Notes: a model not told the origin generated them from the sequence alone. A stretch of DNA of 64,000 nt from Anseranas semipalmata (GCA_013399115.1 VXAA01003837.1:1223173-1287172), one strand, 5' to 3'; positions 1 through 15,000 are shown, counted from the first letter of the stretch. Made by a program: numbers and translations.

Positions 1-965
1 TGACAGTTGTACACACAACAGCAGAAATCCAGAAAGAAGGGGGTCTCCTCTGCAGGCTGGCCTGAACATGTGTGAGAGCCTGGCTTCTGTTGGAAGAGGA
101 AGGCTGTGAGAAGAAAAGGGAGGGAGGCATTTTGCAGGCCTATGCTTAATATTCATATTGTACTGCAGGAAGGTTAGGTTTTCAAACAGGTAATTTGGAC
201 AAACACGTGATATAAGATTTTTAGACTCATTATCCTAGTATCGCAGTTCTTAAGACGCCCATAGTCCACCTAGCTCTAAGTATCATCTCAAAGTTATTTT
301 TCATCTTTAAGCTCAAAACTTCAAAATTACCCCAAGCGAGCAGACTTCTTTTTCTGGTCACCCAGCCAGCTCCCACTGAAGGCAATGGAGATTGTTTTTC
401 CCCAGGGTCAGGCTAGGGTTTCACGACTCAGACCTATCTTAGTATCTTAATGTTCCTTCAGTTCTGAAATCTGCTTTGCTTGCCTGGTTGCTGTAAGGTA
501 AATACTACGTAACTGCTGACTACAGAAACCCTGGAGAAAGTTAGCGGCCCAATAAACTTCTGATATTTGATACTCATTAGCAAAATTCCACTGTTCATAT
601 CAGTTTGGTGAACCGGGAAGAAAAAATTATGTATTTCAGCCATAATACATAGCTTATCCAAGGTAATACACAACAAAAATACCATTCTTGTAAACCATTG
701 TCAGAAATCCCTGCCAGTCCTTCAGGATCCCACACAACATGTCCCCCAGTTTTCCCAACCAAAGCCATGCATTCAGCAAAGCCCACCTGCCATAAACCTC
801 AAGGCATTACCCAGCTTTCAGCAAAAAACTGGTAGCATTAGGGGTGGGGGATGAGCCATGGGGATGTCACCGACTCCCCCTTCGCAGGCACATACCCCTT
901 TCCCCCAGTGCAGGCGTTTTTTATTGGCTTCAGTGACTCTGCCATCAAACCTATGCCAGCCACCA

Positions 966-1030
966 CGCCGAACGGCAGCAGGGCGGCCGCGGCTCTCTGC
1001 CCCATTCCGCAGCGAGCGGTCAGTGGCCGA
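966..1030. promoter_or_regulatory. Short CpG cluster containing a NotI-type GCGGCCGC
   Basis: I count 10 CpGs in about 65 bases, including GCGGCCGC at 983-990. Isolated clusters of this kind mark unmethylated regulatory DNA or simply locally GC-rich neutral sequence. No promoter elements are recognisable around it. Confidence 0.25.
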
Positions 1031-3663
1031 TGTTTACAGGAGGCTGGAGGAGGGAGACAGGAGCTGGGCGTAATTAACTGGACAATTGAATGGGTTCTGC
1101 CTCTCTGATTTCAATTAACCTCTGAACTCTGCAGTGACAAGATCTCATGGTTACCAACTAACTTCAGCAAAACCCAGATGTTCTAACTGGTTAATCCAGC
1201 CCTCAAACAGCGTACAGTCGGGATTTGATGACAGTCTCTTTTCAGATCTCTTAATGATCACTGAAAGGAAAGTGAATAAAAAAGCGAATAAAATCTCAGA
1301 CTTCTTTAATACTATTATTGCATTGGAACTGGGGACTGATTCTGTTCCCATTTGAAATCAAATGCAGAATTCATATTAATGGGAGGAAAATGAAGTCAAA
1401 AGACACCTCACCCCCACCCCAAATATGTTAATGACATTAAGGACATGGGCATTCACAGCTTGCAAAACATAGTGTGCACCGACAGACAAATAAGAAAAAT
1501 CTTCATTCAAGAAACACTGAGATAAGCACAGAGCTGACATCAGAGAACAAACCAATCTAGCTATGATAAGAATAGATTTTACCATGATTTACTCATGGTT
1601 TTTAGAGAACTTTTAAGTCTTAAAAGCAGCAGTTTCAGAGAGTCAATACAACAGGTTCTCTTAAAATCCTGTATGAATTACAAAGATTTCTAGCTTGCAA
1701 CGAAGCCAAAAGTTAAAATTAAAATTGATCAAAAGAATGATTTTTTTTTTTAAATGAAACCATCTTTCAAATTCTTCCACCTTTTTCATTTAGAACTGGA
1801 GAGAGAAATCCTGTTTTTCTTGGCCTTTGTTTTCAGCACAACTCTTGACACTTAAAATGTTGACCACCTCTAGTTAGTGGGCATAGATTTAATTCTGCTG
1901 TCTTTTCTGGGGCTGCGATGGCTGAAGATGATAAACTATTACCACTCTGCCTATTGGCTTAAATGAATTTGTTCCTAATCTTTAAGCAGATATAAATGAG
2001 AGCCAAATCTGAATTTATGATAGCAGACTGTACATTTTCACATAGCTGTAGTTACAGTACCAGGTATGAGACACCTTGAAGAGTGCTGAAGCAAAAACAA
2101 AGGCTACTGTGCTAAAAATATTATCAGTATCAGAAAACATGACCAGGCTCATAACATTTTAAAATATATGCGGTATCCTATAAGCAATTGCAAGACAATT
2201 TCAAGACAAAAACACAGCTGATGTTATAGATAATGAACCTCTCTTTAAAAATGCATTAATAAAAATCTCAGTTTAAAAAGAAAAAAAATACTAAGAAATT
2301 ACAGGACTTTATTATGTAATTCTTCATACTTTAAATAGTACAACAATTAGGGAAATTCATCACAAGCCTGCAAATACTTTATTCATAACAGTAAACAATT
2401 ATTTCTATTGAGTAACTTCTTGTAATGTAAATCTCACAATCTAGCCTGACATTATCAAGCTTTTTTTTTTTCCTCATAACATATTTAAAGCACTAACAAG
2501 AGCCAAAAATCAAAGCTTCCTTAAAGCACCGTATCCCACATCTCGATATTTAAGAAATTTCAGTGGATGCATTTATGAAATTCCTTTTTCCATCTTCCAT
2601 AGGAAGATGCCTATGTTGTGGCACACTGCAGTAATGCCCTTCAGTTTCTTACACATTAGTAGCCCTATCTAATAAAGCCTAATGTCCCAATGATAGAAGC
2701 ATCTGGCTCTTCTCCCCTAATCAATAATATTCAGCAAAAGTCTCTTCTTCCAGCAGCAGCATAAATTATCAGATATATGCAAATAGACTTGCTAATGTTA
2801 ATTGCCAGGGCTGATTGGTGATTAATTTTTTGATTATGATCAATCTTTCCTCAGGAATCTTAATAAGACACTCAAAGCAATCTGCAAATTGATAATAATT
2901 AGGGATCCCAACCGGTAACGCATCCACAGCCAACTATAAAACATCCCCACGACTGAGCGCATTTCAGTGAACAAAGTTCCCCCTCTTTGAAGAACAGAAA
3001 AGGGAATGACCAAAGCCTCTGGAGGCTGATGGAACCATGTCCTCACGTAACAAGGAGTTGCTTTTTTGCCATATTTATGGTAAGATGGCTCACAGCATCC
3101 TCTAATACATCTGACAATATTGGATGCTGTGTCCCTCGCATGGTAGGAGATGAAATGGGGGTTTCATTTACATGACAATGCTCTGGAAACATTGCTCCAG
3201 CTCTCAGCCATCTGATGAACAGGCCTTCCAGCCAGGGAAAACAACTGATTCCAGGACAGGATCCAGCAGAAGCTGATCTCCGCAGAGCTGAAAAGCATCT
3301 AATGGAGGAGTCCTGCCAGACCTGCAGGGACCACAGTGAATGGCAAGATAAAATAAGAATTTCAGTTCATGCACATTTAAAAAGAGCTAAACAGAAGGCT
3401 CGTGTGATGCCTTTTGTCTAGGGCAGACCAGGCAATAACACTGCATTTCTAGCAATAAGTTAGAAGAGAAATGCTTTCCTGGCATGACATATGCTTGTAC
3501 ATTTTAGGGTGAAAGTTCAGATGCTGTTATAAATAAATCAGCTCAAAATGTAACATGATTTATAATATTTTCTTTAAAATGAATTTTCTTGCAAACACAA
3601 ATATCCTCAGTGTTTTTAAATCCAAATGCTAACTATTGCTGCATATGAACCAGACAGTACAAG

Positions 3664-3888
3664 CGGCTGACGCAGGACACGAAGTTGGCCAAACAAGCCT
3701 TACTGAGAAAGCTGCAGCTCCTCGAACACCGCTGCCCGCTTGGTCTGTGCCAGGGAGTTTGCCACGCCGCGTGCAAGGTCTGTGCTCACGCAGCTCCCCC
3801 ACCGTGCACCGAGCGATTCGTGCACAGACACAAGCCATGGGCACAGCACAGCAAGCGTCCTGGTTTATTCTCCACCCGAAACAGACAG
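3664..3888. promoter_or_regulatory. CpG-rich stretch
   Basis: I count 16 CpGs in 225 bases amid AT-rich, CpG-poor flanks. Open frames run through it in several frames on both strands, which is a side-effect of base composition. No recognised protein similarity. It is a candidate orphan CpG island. Confidence 0.28.
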
Positions 3889-5879
3889 ACAGCTCCTGAC
3901 ACCTGCTAAGAAGAGCTAAACAGTCATCATGCGCTGTCAGAAATGAGTGATGTGCAGAAAGCAAGGAGCACAGAGGGAAGTACATTTAGAGCCCACCATA
4001 TCTCAGGACCGGCCTGTCATGTTCTACTAACATCCAAGCTTTTGAAATTCCTGTCTTCATGGCTTAATTCTGATTTGCACAAAATATTCCTTTTTACATG
4101 TCAAGAATGGTGTAAAGAAGTTTGAACATAAATGAAAATAAATCCCTGAGGTCTACAATTCCTTCAGTGCTGCCAAATGTACCATTTTATGATGAGTTCC
4201 AAGGCATTTGCTCTTTTATTTGAAGAGCTTGCAGTTAGTACTATGTAAGTAGCTCAGCTTTTGTTTTTATTGAAAGGACAGAGCAGTGCTGGCCCCTACT
4301 TTATGTTAAATTTTCAAGTTAGATTTCTATTGAATGCTATTTTGCCCAGGAAATATCTCCTTCTAGAATATGTCAGTATTTCCGCAAGAAACTGAAACCT
4401 GATTTTTACAAAGGGTCCAGCTTTAAGTGAAGGCTTTTACACAAATAGGGAAACATTTTATTTTTCTCACAACAGTTATAACATGAAAAAACCCTAAATG
4501 AGTGCATGCTTTCTTTCTTTCCTATATAGTAAACAAGAAATTCTTAATAAACACACATATATATGTGAGGCTTTTAACTATAAGATGCATTTTTAAAAAC
4601 CCAGGTCCATTGTTTGTTTAATCTCATTATTTCTAAGCCACTTTAAAGAATTTCAAACACTTATAGAGGGAATTTAGTGGCCAGAGCAAGCACTGAATGT
4701 CAGCAATAGTAAGTACGAGTATGTAGCAAACACGTTTACTTCAGACAAAACTGGCCCGATTATTTCCTAGTTGTCCCAGATCAAGAACAGCTCATCTATT
4801 GTCAGGGTAGCAATTCTGTTGTAAAACTGATGTCTTTAAAAAAAAATTAGGCCCATACTTTTAAAGTTAACATTCCATTTTTGTTTTTAAAATGAATTCT
4901 GCATATTTTCTTGAACCAAATAAATTAACAACTGTTTAAGTTATCTTTGTAGCTGAGATTCCTTGCTGCTCCCTTTATAAATCTAGCTCAGGAAAATTGA
5001 AATGCTAACACGTTTCTTGGATTGTGTCTGTCATTCCTCTCTAGCTCCTCGCACTTTTACAATTCACAAGGTCATGAGTACAAAATGTGCTTGTTAACTT
5101 ACACACGAATAAAGCTGTCAGATGGGCTGAAGCCTCCTTGCATACCAGTTTAGTGAAATATGATTATCCAAGCTGTAAAATGGATAAACCTATTAAATTA
5201 ATAAATCTGCTGCCCCGTAGCCTACCACTGATGTCATTGCCTTACCTACAAGGCACCCCTTCTTAAATTAATACTTGATAAAGGAATAAATCTTTTAAAG
5301 ACATACACTAGAGCTTTGCATTAAGGAGTTATCTTTTGTGTTACAAACTGCAAGTACTTTTTACTGCAATGGACATGAGAGAAAATGAATTCCAGAAAAA
5401 AAAATCTTAGAAAAATATTATTATCCAGTTAACACTGTGGGCTGCTTCTTATCTGTACACAACTAATCACTTCCCTGTTTCTTTTTTTTATTGTTATTAT
5501 TATTCTAATGCGTGACCGAATTTTAGTGCCCATGAAAGTGAAGGATAATTAGCAGGGCAGTGGATAAAGTGGAAGGGCAGTGCCTTATCATAGACAGATT
5601 GGGTCAGATACATATGGGCAAAAGAAATCATGATTCACTTCTTTCAGCTGCTTTGATTTATTACTCTGAAGGTCCAACAATGAAGTTTCACATCAGGGGA
5701 GACAGAAGGAAAAAGATTTTCAAAGCACTCTTCCTTCATGACTTTCAAAGCCTTTAGCATATTGTGTTTGCCGGAGTGCAAGATCGCTGTTCCTTATTAT
5801 TAATAATGATCTATTAGACATCCTCACAGAAACCAGAAATGCACTCTGCAAGACACTGACCAAATAAATAGCAAGACAA

Positions 5880-6050
5880 AACTCTCTGCCCCTAAGATCT
5901 TACAGTCTAAAATATTAAATGTGTAAGGGAAATAAGCACAGACATGTGAAACGATTTGCCTTAAGATAACATGGCAAACAAGCAGCAAAAATATGAAACA
6001 GAAAACAGATTCCCTAGATCCCAACCAGTGCCCACAGATTACACTTCAAT
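5880..6050. mobile_element. Ancient L3/MIR-type retroposon fragment
   Basis: The order of pieces is characteristic of old amniote L3/MIR3-type repeats. CCCCTAAGATCTTACAGTCTAAA (5890-5912) is followed by GTGAAACGATTTGCCTTAAGATAACATGGCA (5945-5975), the counterpart of 'aagtgacttgcccaaggtcacatggca'. Next comes ACAGATTCCCTAGATCCCAACCAGTGC (6005-6031), the counterpart of 'acccaggtctcctgactcccagtccagtgc'. Family and orientation cannot be fixed by eye. Confidence 0.55.
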
Positions 6051-9000
6051 AATGTTAAAAATGAGATAAAAATAAAATCCCAGCTCATCCAAAGGCATCC
6101 AACAATGTGCTCAAAACTCAAAAGTGAATTTGTAAAAGGAAACAGGAAATGAAAACTAAAGAGGGTTGACATGATTACGGGGTGTTAATAAGAAAAGACA
6201 TAAGCCAGGGGCCTTGATGTACAACTAGACAACAAGAGGTTACGTTTGGAGTCAGGGCTATGCTAATTTGCAAACTTGGGTCCATTTCATTAAGTGAGCT
6301 GAGAGACAGGCTGTCTCAGTCCAGCAGAGAGGGATCTCATTATCCATGTAGGGAGCAAGAGATAAGAATCTTTTAATAATTGCTGGGATTTTTTTTATGA
6401 TGATATGGAATGCCAATTTATGCCTCTCCACTCGATGTGGATAAAAACCAGCCTCCTTCGCAGTTCAAACAGCCCCTCCCGGCCGTGGCCATTAGGACAG
6501 GGAGGGAAAGCAGAGACTAATATGCTTGCCCAGGAGACCAGTGCTACAAAACTCCATTAAATGCATTTCATAGTGGGAACATTTATGTTTACAGTAGATG
6601 GAAAACTTTGCCAACCTTTTTTACTTAATTATTAATAGGCATGGCTGTAGGATATAGGGCACAATCCAGAAGTCAGTACAGTCGATGGACAAAACTCCTA
6701 CAGACAAGTAGTCTTCAGATAAATCCTTTACTAATTTCTTGTTAAGGAAGGTTCCTGAACTGACACCTTTGGAAAAAGCTAAGGAACATGTATGACTGTG
6801 GCACAAGCACTGTTTGTACTCCCTTCCCCTTGTCCCTCTCTCCAAAACATCCACTGCAGCCACGAGAAAGGAGCTTTCTAGGAGCCAGTGGTCTGCACAT
6901 CATCTCCTTCCCTGCAAAAAGTATCCCACTTTAGGCTGAGCATATCACGGATTTTGCGACAGGGACAAGTTTAGTCTGTAAGGGACTAATTCGGAGAGAC
7001 TTGCATTCTTTCACGTGACATTACCAAACAAACACACTTCTGGCTGCCACTCAAAGCACTGTCATACAAAAGCAGGTATAGAGTTAGACAAGGTCTCATG
7101 CTCTTGTTTTACTGCATAATATTTGCTGAAGGCTGAGACACAGGCACAATAGCTTATCAAAATCACGCTAATAGCATTAAACATTTGAGAGCCAAATTTT
7201 CCTTCTGCCCAAACTCCTGCTGCAAGGAAAGGAGGAAGCAAAACTCACCAGAGCCAAATCTGCTCTCATTTGCTTGAAGTCACTGGGTTGGACTGTACAT
7301 TAGTGTTGGAAAACACTGTCCAGGGAACTCTGAAGCTGTGCTTATCTCCAGAGCTAGCTGCAGGATTTGCTTTTATGCATCGGGTCAGTGTAAGGACTAT
7401 GTACAACCTATCTAGCTCCTCAGCGGGAACAAAATTATAAGGCTCTCTTCAGTCGACCTTGCCTCTTTTCCAAGTTTCCAGTTGTTCATGAATGATCTTT
7501 AATTTTCCATATGTTCATTTCTATTGAAAATTATTTGTCAAATAGCTTTTGTGAAAGGCACTCTCAGTCTTCACTTTGCAGGTAAGATCCTGATGCTTCC
7601 TATTAGAAACGGGGCTTGCTTTTCTGAATTAAAGGCTCATGTTCCGGCTCCTTGATCAGATGGCAACAATGTGGGAATCAGCTACATGGACACAGATGCT
7701 CCCCCACAATTACAAAAGTGCTTTCTCTGAACATTTTTTGATATTTACTTTTAAGGAAAAAAACTCTGTCTCCACTAATATTCCTGCCCACAAAACCATT
7801 CCCTGGAGTATTCCTGGGATGTAAAGTCCGGGTGCCCGTTGGCAGCAGAGCCGTGAGCAGGCAGTGATGTTTGCTGCGGTGCAGAATCTGCCCAAAACCG
7901 CAACTCGGGGGAAAGCCCCCTGGGTCAGGAGAGGGAACGACTGGAAGGAAGAAATGCAGAGAAAAGCAAGTATGCTCACAAGGACAAGGCTGACAGAGGG
8001 AAACCCAGTACTAGAAAGGAAGAGAAACAGAGGGCAGGAGAAGCTATGAAGGGGGCCTGTGACTACACTGGGACAGCTCTCGACAAAAGCTGAGTGACCA
8101 GAAAGTGTCCCACCCTGACTGGAGATCAGTGCTGCTGTGGTACGACCCCTGCTCTTCCTAGCAGCACTCTGGTGGAAAAAAGGAGCAAGAGGGTTTACAT
8201 GTACCCATCCATACTGAACTAGAGCCAGATACAGCTGTATTCTGCAAACCTTTCCTATGCAGATACTGTTCAGTCCTCCTCAAAAATAACAGTGCCCGCT
8301 TCGAGGGGTGAGAGAGACTCATTCAATGAATGTCACTTTTGGGGCTGTTGCAAAAGAGGTTTCTCTTCAGAAGCAGTTGCTTCTGTGAAAAAGGAGAGAA
8401 ACAAAACAGAGGAGGTGGCAGAGGAAGGTTCAGACGAGCCAGGTCCCAGGAGAAACCCTGAGACACGTTAGCAGGGAGCACAGCACGGGCTGCTGCTGGT
8501 CAGGTGCCAGGCGGGCACGTACAGGGATTAACCACGTGCTTCTTCTTAACCTTGCAAGGACAGAGCTTTAACGTGCCCTCCTAGTAAAGCTCCGATAGAA
8601 GTTACAATCCCAATTCCCCACTCTTCCCTCCCCCTTCACCACCACCTTCACTATCTGATCCCTCAGAGAGATGAAGAAATATGAACGAAGGCTGCAGTAG
8701 ATCATGTCAAGCCAATATTAAATGCCTCTAATGGAGCTTAGATGAGACCAGCCTTCTTCAATGTCTGGATGTTGCCTGCAGATGCCCAGGGACAATGCAA
8801 CTAAAAGTCCTGATCACTGAGGAGGAAGGGTCAAACACCAACCTTGTGCTTACAAAATGAGTTCTCGATGTCTTCGGCCCTATCCTACAAAGCGATGCTT
8901 GCAGGCCTCTGTCATTAACAATTTTTAACTATACAGTAAGCAAGGGTATTAAAGAAAATACAAGAGCTTTGCCTAGTGATCAGGTGCCACTTGCAGTTCC

Positions 9001-12000
9001 CTTACTCCAAACTTCAAACCATAGTTGAAGTACCCAGATAACATTTGTTTCAAGCTTTGAGCACAATTCAGTCAATGTTCATCAAGTCAACAGTAAATTC
9101 CATCACTTTTGTAGCTTTGGGCTCCAGACATATATGCAACTGCTGTATTACATCACATTTCATCCCAGACAGCATTGAGAATGATGTACATCAGCCTTCA
9201 CTTTTAAAAGTTTCTCCATCTCCCAGTCCTCCTAACTAAGCATATTCCAAGCTTCACCTGCTAATCAGAGACCTCATGATGTTAAAATATACGTTGATCT
9301 TTTCAACTGGATAAATAATGTCCACTAGGGGCTTGTATGATACCACTAAATTTATTTTTGCTTTTGAATTGAAAATTTTAGCTTAGGTATTGAAAGATAA
9401 AAAACTAAAATTAAAAATCTGACACTCTTGAAGCTGCATGCTGGTTGCTTTCCTTTGCTCTCTTCTTCCTCCCGTCCAGAGGTTCCTGTCGACAAGTTGG
9501 GAAACATATATCCAAGCTACCTCTGTCTGAGTTTATTTGCAGTGCACTGAGATAAAAGTTCAGCTGTAATACCATTAGGATTTGGCAGGGTAATAGGCTC
9601 CAGATTTTTGAAAACCCATTTTCTATTAAAAGGATCTCTCTCTCTCTGCTTATTTCTCATAATCACAATCTGAATTTAAGGTACTGTAAAATTAATAGAA
9701 CACCGACGCTAGAGACTGACGTCTCCGACACAAGCAGACAGACAGCCTGTCCCTGCCAGTGCCCTCCAGCTGTGACCCTAACCGTACGCACGATAACAAC
9801 TGGTTTACCTCTAGGCAAACTCATTTATTGACCCTTTAAGACGGATGTTAAAAGACCAATTGAAGCTAACAATGTGTAATACTTTTTGCGTGTTGGGTCC
9901 TTGACCATACAGAGCAGATTTTAAATTACCCACCTCATTACATGCAAAACACCACAAAAAGTTATGGAAAATTCGGCTTCTACTACTGATGATATGTATA
10001 CAAGGAAATTCGCAAGCTGGGAAGTGCAGAAAACCACCTCTAGCCTATGTTGGGTCTGGTCTGATGTCATGTTTTAAGAGGCTTCAGTAAACACGAGTAG
10101 TAAAACCAATCTTCAGCGTCCCCTTTTCTTGCGAGGTACCAAGTGCCAAGGAGCATCAGGACGGGGTTTTGGCCTGCTGCCGGTGTCTGGAGACCTCGCA
10201 GCCCACTGCCCCACCACCTCGAGATTTTGCAAAGGATTTTGGAGTCCTTCCATGTGCAAGTTCTCACCCCAGCTGTTAATTTGGCAATGACAGCCCCAAG
10301 GGGCCCGGGCAGGAGAGCTGCAGCCATGGCTGGGTGTTTATCAGGCAGGATTTCTTCCCTCTGGCTTGCCTGTATTGTGCATCCAGATCCACTTGGGAAA
10401 AAATCCTGTTTTCTCTGCCCTCATTTCACAAATAGGTGTGGTTGTAGCTCAAGGCAGTGGCTGTATGTTATGAACAGGAGAGAAAGAGGAGACAGAAAAG
10501 GAGGCTTCTGTTACCAGCTCCTGAAGACTGTTACCCTGAATCGAAATATTACCTCCAGCCACACGCCATTGATACGTGCAAGTAAAACAGATTTATGTAC
10601 ACGTGTATTTACTCAAGTGTAGGATATGATATAATTACAGCCAATTAAATGTCTTTTTCTAAGATGCTTTTTAAAACCCAAGTTATTATCTGTTCATCAG
10701 ACTGTCAGTAAACATATCTCTTTCACATACAACACGTTTAACTTCTGCTCAGGTTACATTACTCATACACAGTCCTTGTGGAATGATAACTCTATCAGTT
10801 CAGAACCTCTGCAAACAATAAAGTAACAACTGAGAGAAGGATCCTTTACCCATTTGAGACTAGGTCATGAGAGTTTTCTGTTTGTTTTTACTAACTACTT
10901 CTATATTCACGTACATCTTCTAGAGCTGGCTATGGGGTCACCAGGTCTCCAGCCCTCGTAACACTCACTCATGTCAGCACCTTCAGGCAAAGGGAGAGAT
11001 CATATCCAGTAGTTCAAGTTTTGCTTTGCTACACGTGCATTCAAACCTGGTTACTATTCTCACACTTCACAGATGCAAATACATATACATGCTCAGTTTG
11101 GTTCATAAACATACTTATTTTTACCTGCGTATACATACTCACATGTCCCATAAGCACAGGCAAGCAAGCCCTGGATCTGCAGCCTGTCCGATTACAGTTT
11201 GGTTCATTATGTTAGTTCTGGCTCAGTTTTCAGAAGTTATGTCGACATTTTTTTCTTGCATCAGGCAGCTCTTTCAGAGGCAGCTAGTGTTGCAGTCATA
11301 CATGAATCATGATGTATTGCCTGGGTCCAGAAATGTCAAAATGCTCAAGTGGCCTGGTGATAAGCGTGTTTTGTGGTGTTGATGGCAATGGCACCGCTGA
11401 AAATCCAGCGTGCAAAGCAAAAGGCTGTTTTAGCCTCTCCGCAACCTGGGTTTTTCCTCAACAGCTACCAGTTAGTCCCATTTTAATCCTTCACAAACAG
11501 CTTCTGTCTTTATCCTAAATAAGTCATGGAGTTTAAACAATGTTATTTAACCTCCCATGCCCTCTCCCCATATTTCTACCAGTGCCAAACGCACGTTAAC
11601 TCATTCCAAAAAGCCACACGCTACCCAACCAATGCTGCCTAAGGAAAGCATTCATGAGTGTTTATGGGGCAGCTGAAGTGTAATGATTTAGTAGATGTTT
11701 ATAAATGTTTATACTGTACAGATTAACATTCCCCAGGGGGCCTGTAATGAAGAGAGTGCTCCAACTGGAATCCAACCAGCCAGCCTGAGCTGAATGAGCA
11801 TGAATGAATCCTGCTGGCCTACCCTCACTAGTTGTTTACTTAGTTTGAACGGATTTCCTCTATCCATGCTCCTTCAGCATTTTGTTTGGGAGAGGCAAAA
11901 GAAGAGTCTGGTCTCAGAAGGAGCACAGTTTGGAAACAAGCTAGAAAATCCAGCCCAACACTTGGATCATAGTAATTACTCACAAATTGTGCTAGACAAA

Positions 12001-15000
12001 AGAACAAAGAGCCCAACCCATCTGGTTTGGAAGTCAAGGCTGAAATTCTCATTGACTTCAAAGAAGGTTGGGTCTCAATCTTAGAACATAGTTTTCAAAC
12101 ATCGTGCCCAAGCGTAAACACTGAAAATCATGTTGAAGCAACCAAGACCTGCTACTGGCTAAGAGTAAATCCATAGTTAATGTACTAAGATTAGGGTCTT
12201 AGAATTTACAGCTCAGAAATGTCGTGTTAGGTTGCTGTATTTGAAAAACACACCTTCAGCTTTATTGTGATGCTGTGCTGGAGGTTAGCAGCAATGGCTC
12301 GTGAGCTGCATTTTTTTTTATTTTTTATTTTTTTAAGAAAACAGTGGAGAGCAGTGGTCCACAGATTCACTGAATGTCTAGCTGAAGGTGATAGACATCC
12401 TTCATTCAGATTAAGTGAGGGAACAATTTCAATTTGTTCAGTGATGGCTCAAAGACTAAAAGTATTTGCTAGTGGCACCAGGATGCATAGAACTGTTCAA
12501 GAAAAAATACAACGGGTTTCAGATTGTCATGGGTTTAACAACAACATCAATACCAAACGCAAGAAAGTAAGGCTGGGTGCTGGTGGATGAAGCTGTGCCT
12601 GCCTTGATGCCTCAGAAGCAAAGAGCAAGCAGGTTTTAAAAGATGGTAAGAGCAACGATGACCCTGGGAAGCATGAGAGAGAGTTCATTTCTCTGGGGCA
12701 CGGTGCCAAGCAAAAAAAAAGCAGCCTGTGAAATCACAAGTAAGGAAACAAAGCCCTCTGGATTTCTGCTGTGGTCAGGAGAGTAAGACTTTTTATATAT
12801 GACACACACATACATTCAGAATATGAATCACCTCAAAGAAGCCGGGAAAGGGTGGGAAGAAAATAGAAAGGATCATGGCCGAGCCATAGCCAGCACTGGC
12901 CCAGAGAGGTGGCCAGAAATACCAAGCAGTGTGAGCTGTATCTTCAAGGGAGGGACACCACTGCCAGTAGATCTCTGCACGCTGAAGGCCCACATTCTTC
13001 CTGGGGCCATACTCCCTTGCTGATGTGAGGAGATTCCTCATTTCCCCCAGAAGTATTCTAATTCTGCCTCTGATAGCTACATGCCTGCACAGGACAAACA
13101 GCAGCACCACGTGTTACAGGTGTTGTCAAGATAAAATAACAAATAAGCCTTGCAAACTCTTAAACCACAGCACTGAAGGCAGTCCCATTGAAGATTTCTG
13201 CTGGGATTCTGCAGGTTCTCTAATGGATCAGACAGATGTAGAGGGCTCAGTACATAAAAACATTTGTTTCAGTGGGTTTCTGAGATGTTTTTAAAGGTTC
13301 AAAAATAAGCTTGCTCTGAATCTTGGATGGAGATGCTGGACAAAGGCAATTTTGTCTGCAATGGTTTATTCGCCCATCTCACAAAGTTGTCTGAGCTAGT
13401 TACAGTGTTTGGCAAACACTCCTGGTACAAGTTCTACAGAGTAACCCCACTTGGGTCTTTAGGCTAGTGGAAAAGACAGATATTTGAAATCTTCTAGAGC
13501 ACTGTAACCATCAGGTAATTAGCTGTAGCAGACTTACAAAGTAGGAAAGGCTCATGAGAGCTCTGAAATGAAAGCACAAAATGCCTCCTGGAACTAATTT
13601 TAGAGTGGCTGAAGTATTTAATCCTGCAAATTATTGCCAGTGAGGAAACATCAAGGTACTGCTGGATCTTAATAGTGGCAAACCAGCAGGAATGGTTCAC
13701 CCTAAGCTGCCTCCTGCTGATGGCTAAGCAATCAGACATGCTTTACATCACTCACAAAGGACAGGGTGCAGGGGCAGCTATGTTTTGTTCCTAGTGACTT
13801 GCAAAGTGGCCTGGAATTGCTCCTCTTCTTCGCATCCGCAAAGGATACTTCAGCAGCAAAGCCAGGGCAGCCCTACTTTGCAAACAGCGGAGAATAAGGA
13901 TGAGCAGAATAAACTCTGGGGGTGCAGACAGCACGCCAGCACTGCGTGATGCTAAGCCCCGGTTCCACGGATGCTCTCCATCCTTCAGAGGACAGGGAAG
14001 GGTTTGTAGAGGTGCACAGGCAGGCAAAGTGCTTTACTCTTTCATTTGAAAAGATGCCTTTGTAATTCTTGATCTGCTAATGAGTCCTCATTAATGACGT
14101 TGAGGAGATTGGATTTATCCTTTCATCCCTCTAGGAGTCAGGCTCTCCATGTGTGAAATGGGGAAGGTAAACATTAACCTTGTGGGGGCTGTTTTTAGGA
14201 AGAAGGAATGGCAGCCATGGGACTAGAAACAAACTTCCTAGGTTCTTAAGACCAATCTGCTCTCATGCAGATCTTCAGACCTGAAATCTCCTTGTTTATT
14301 TTGATCAGACACCACACCACGTGAGGGAACTAGGGAACTCCATGTTTCTTGCCACTGGGAAGCCACTCAAGAATGCTGTTGCTGTTCTGGTTAAAAAAAT
14401 TCATTTAATCTCCAGCCTGAATTTATTTATAGCTAATTAATACCCATTTGTTCTTGCGCCAAAATATTCTTTTATCTTTAATAAGTAGTCTGTCTAGCTC
14501 TGTGAAAGCTATATACTTGATTGCTACAGAACCTAGGAATTTCCTCTTCCACAAGCTGTAGGAAAAAGTGTTAATACAAGAACATGCTGTAATACCCCAT
14601 GCAAATTTTGCAGGAGCCCATCCAGGTATGTGCAAGAATCTATGTACTAATCTCAAAACCATTTCCACTACCACCTTTCCCAGCTAGAAGGCTTTTTCCA
14701 TCTTTTAAAAACAAAGGAGAGACAACAAGCTGCAGTTTAACCTTTTCTTGAGAACTGTTTTACAAGTAGTATAAGCTGCAATGTCTCAATCCTCTCCAAA
14801 ACCCACCTGGCACCAAGAAGCATCTTATCTACAAAGATAAGAATTAAGATCCTGCTTATTTTTTTGAACAAGCACTTTGGAACCCAGATTTTGTTTCTTT
14901 TCAGACACGGGTTTCCTTTTGCACACGAACCATTTACACATTTGCAAAACCAAGTGATTGAAAGTTAGGAAATGTCAGAACAAAAGCTAACCATAAAACC

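Larger units (their letters stand above)
1..5879. other. Intergenic or intronic DNA, no gene seen
   Basis: AT-rich sequence apart from the two CpG spots listed separately. Open frames are short (longest about 118 codons, at 3629-3985, inside the CpG-rich stretch) and have no recognisable domains. An octamer ATGCAAAT at 2777-2784 lies in an AT-rich stretch (2755-2960) with several TAAT cores, which could be a regulatory element. CACATATATATGTG at 4554-4567 is a perfect 14-bp palindrome in AT-rich context. Confidence 0.6.

Noticed and set aside
10143..10622. 159-codon open frame on the plus strand
   Set aside because: Locally GC-rich patch, no recognisable motif, and a comparable frame is open on the other strand; chance frame.
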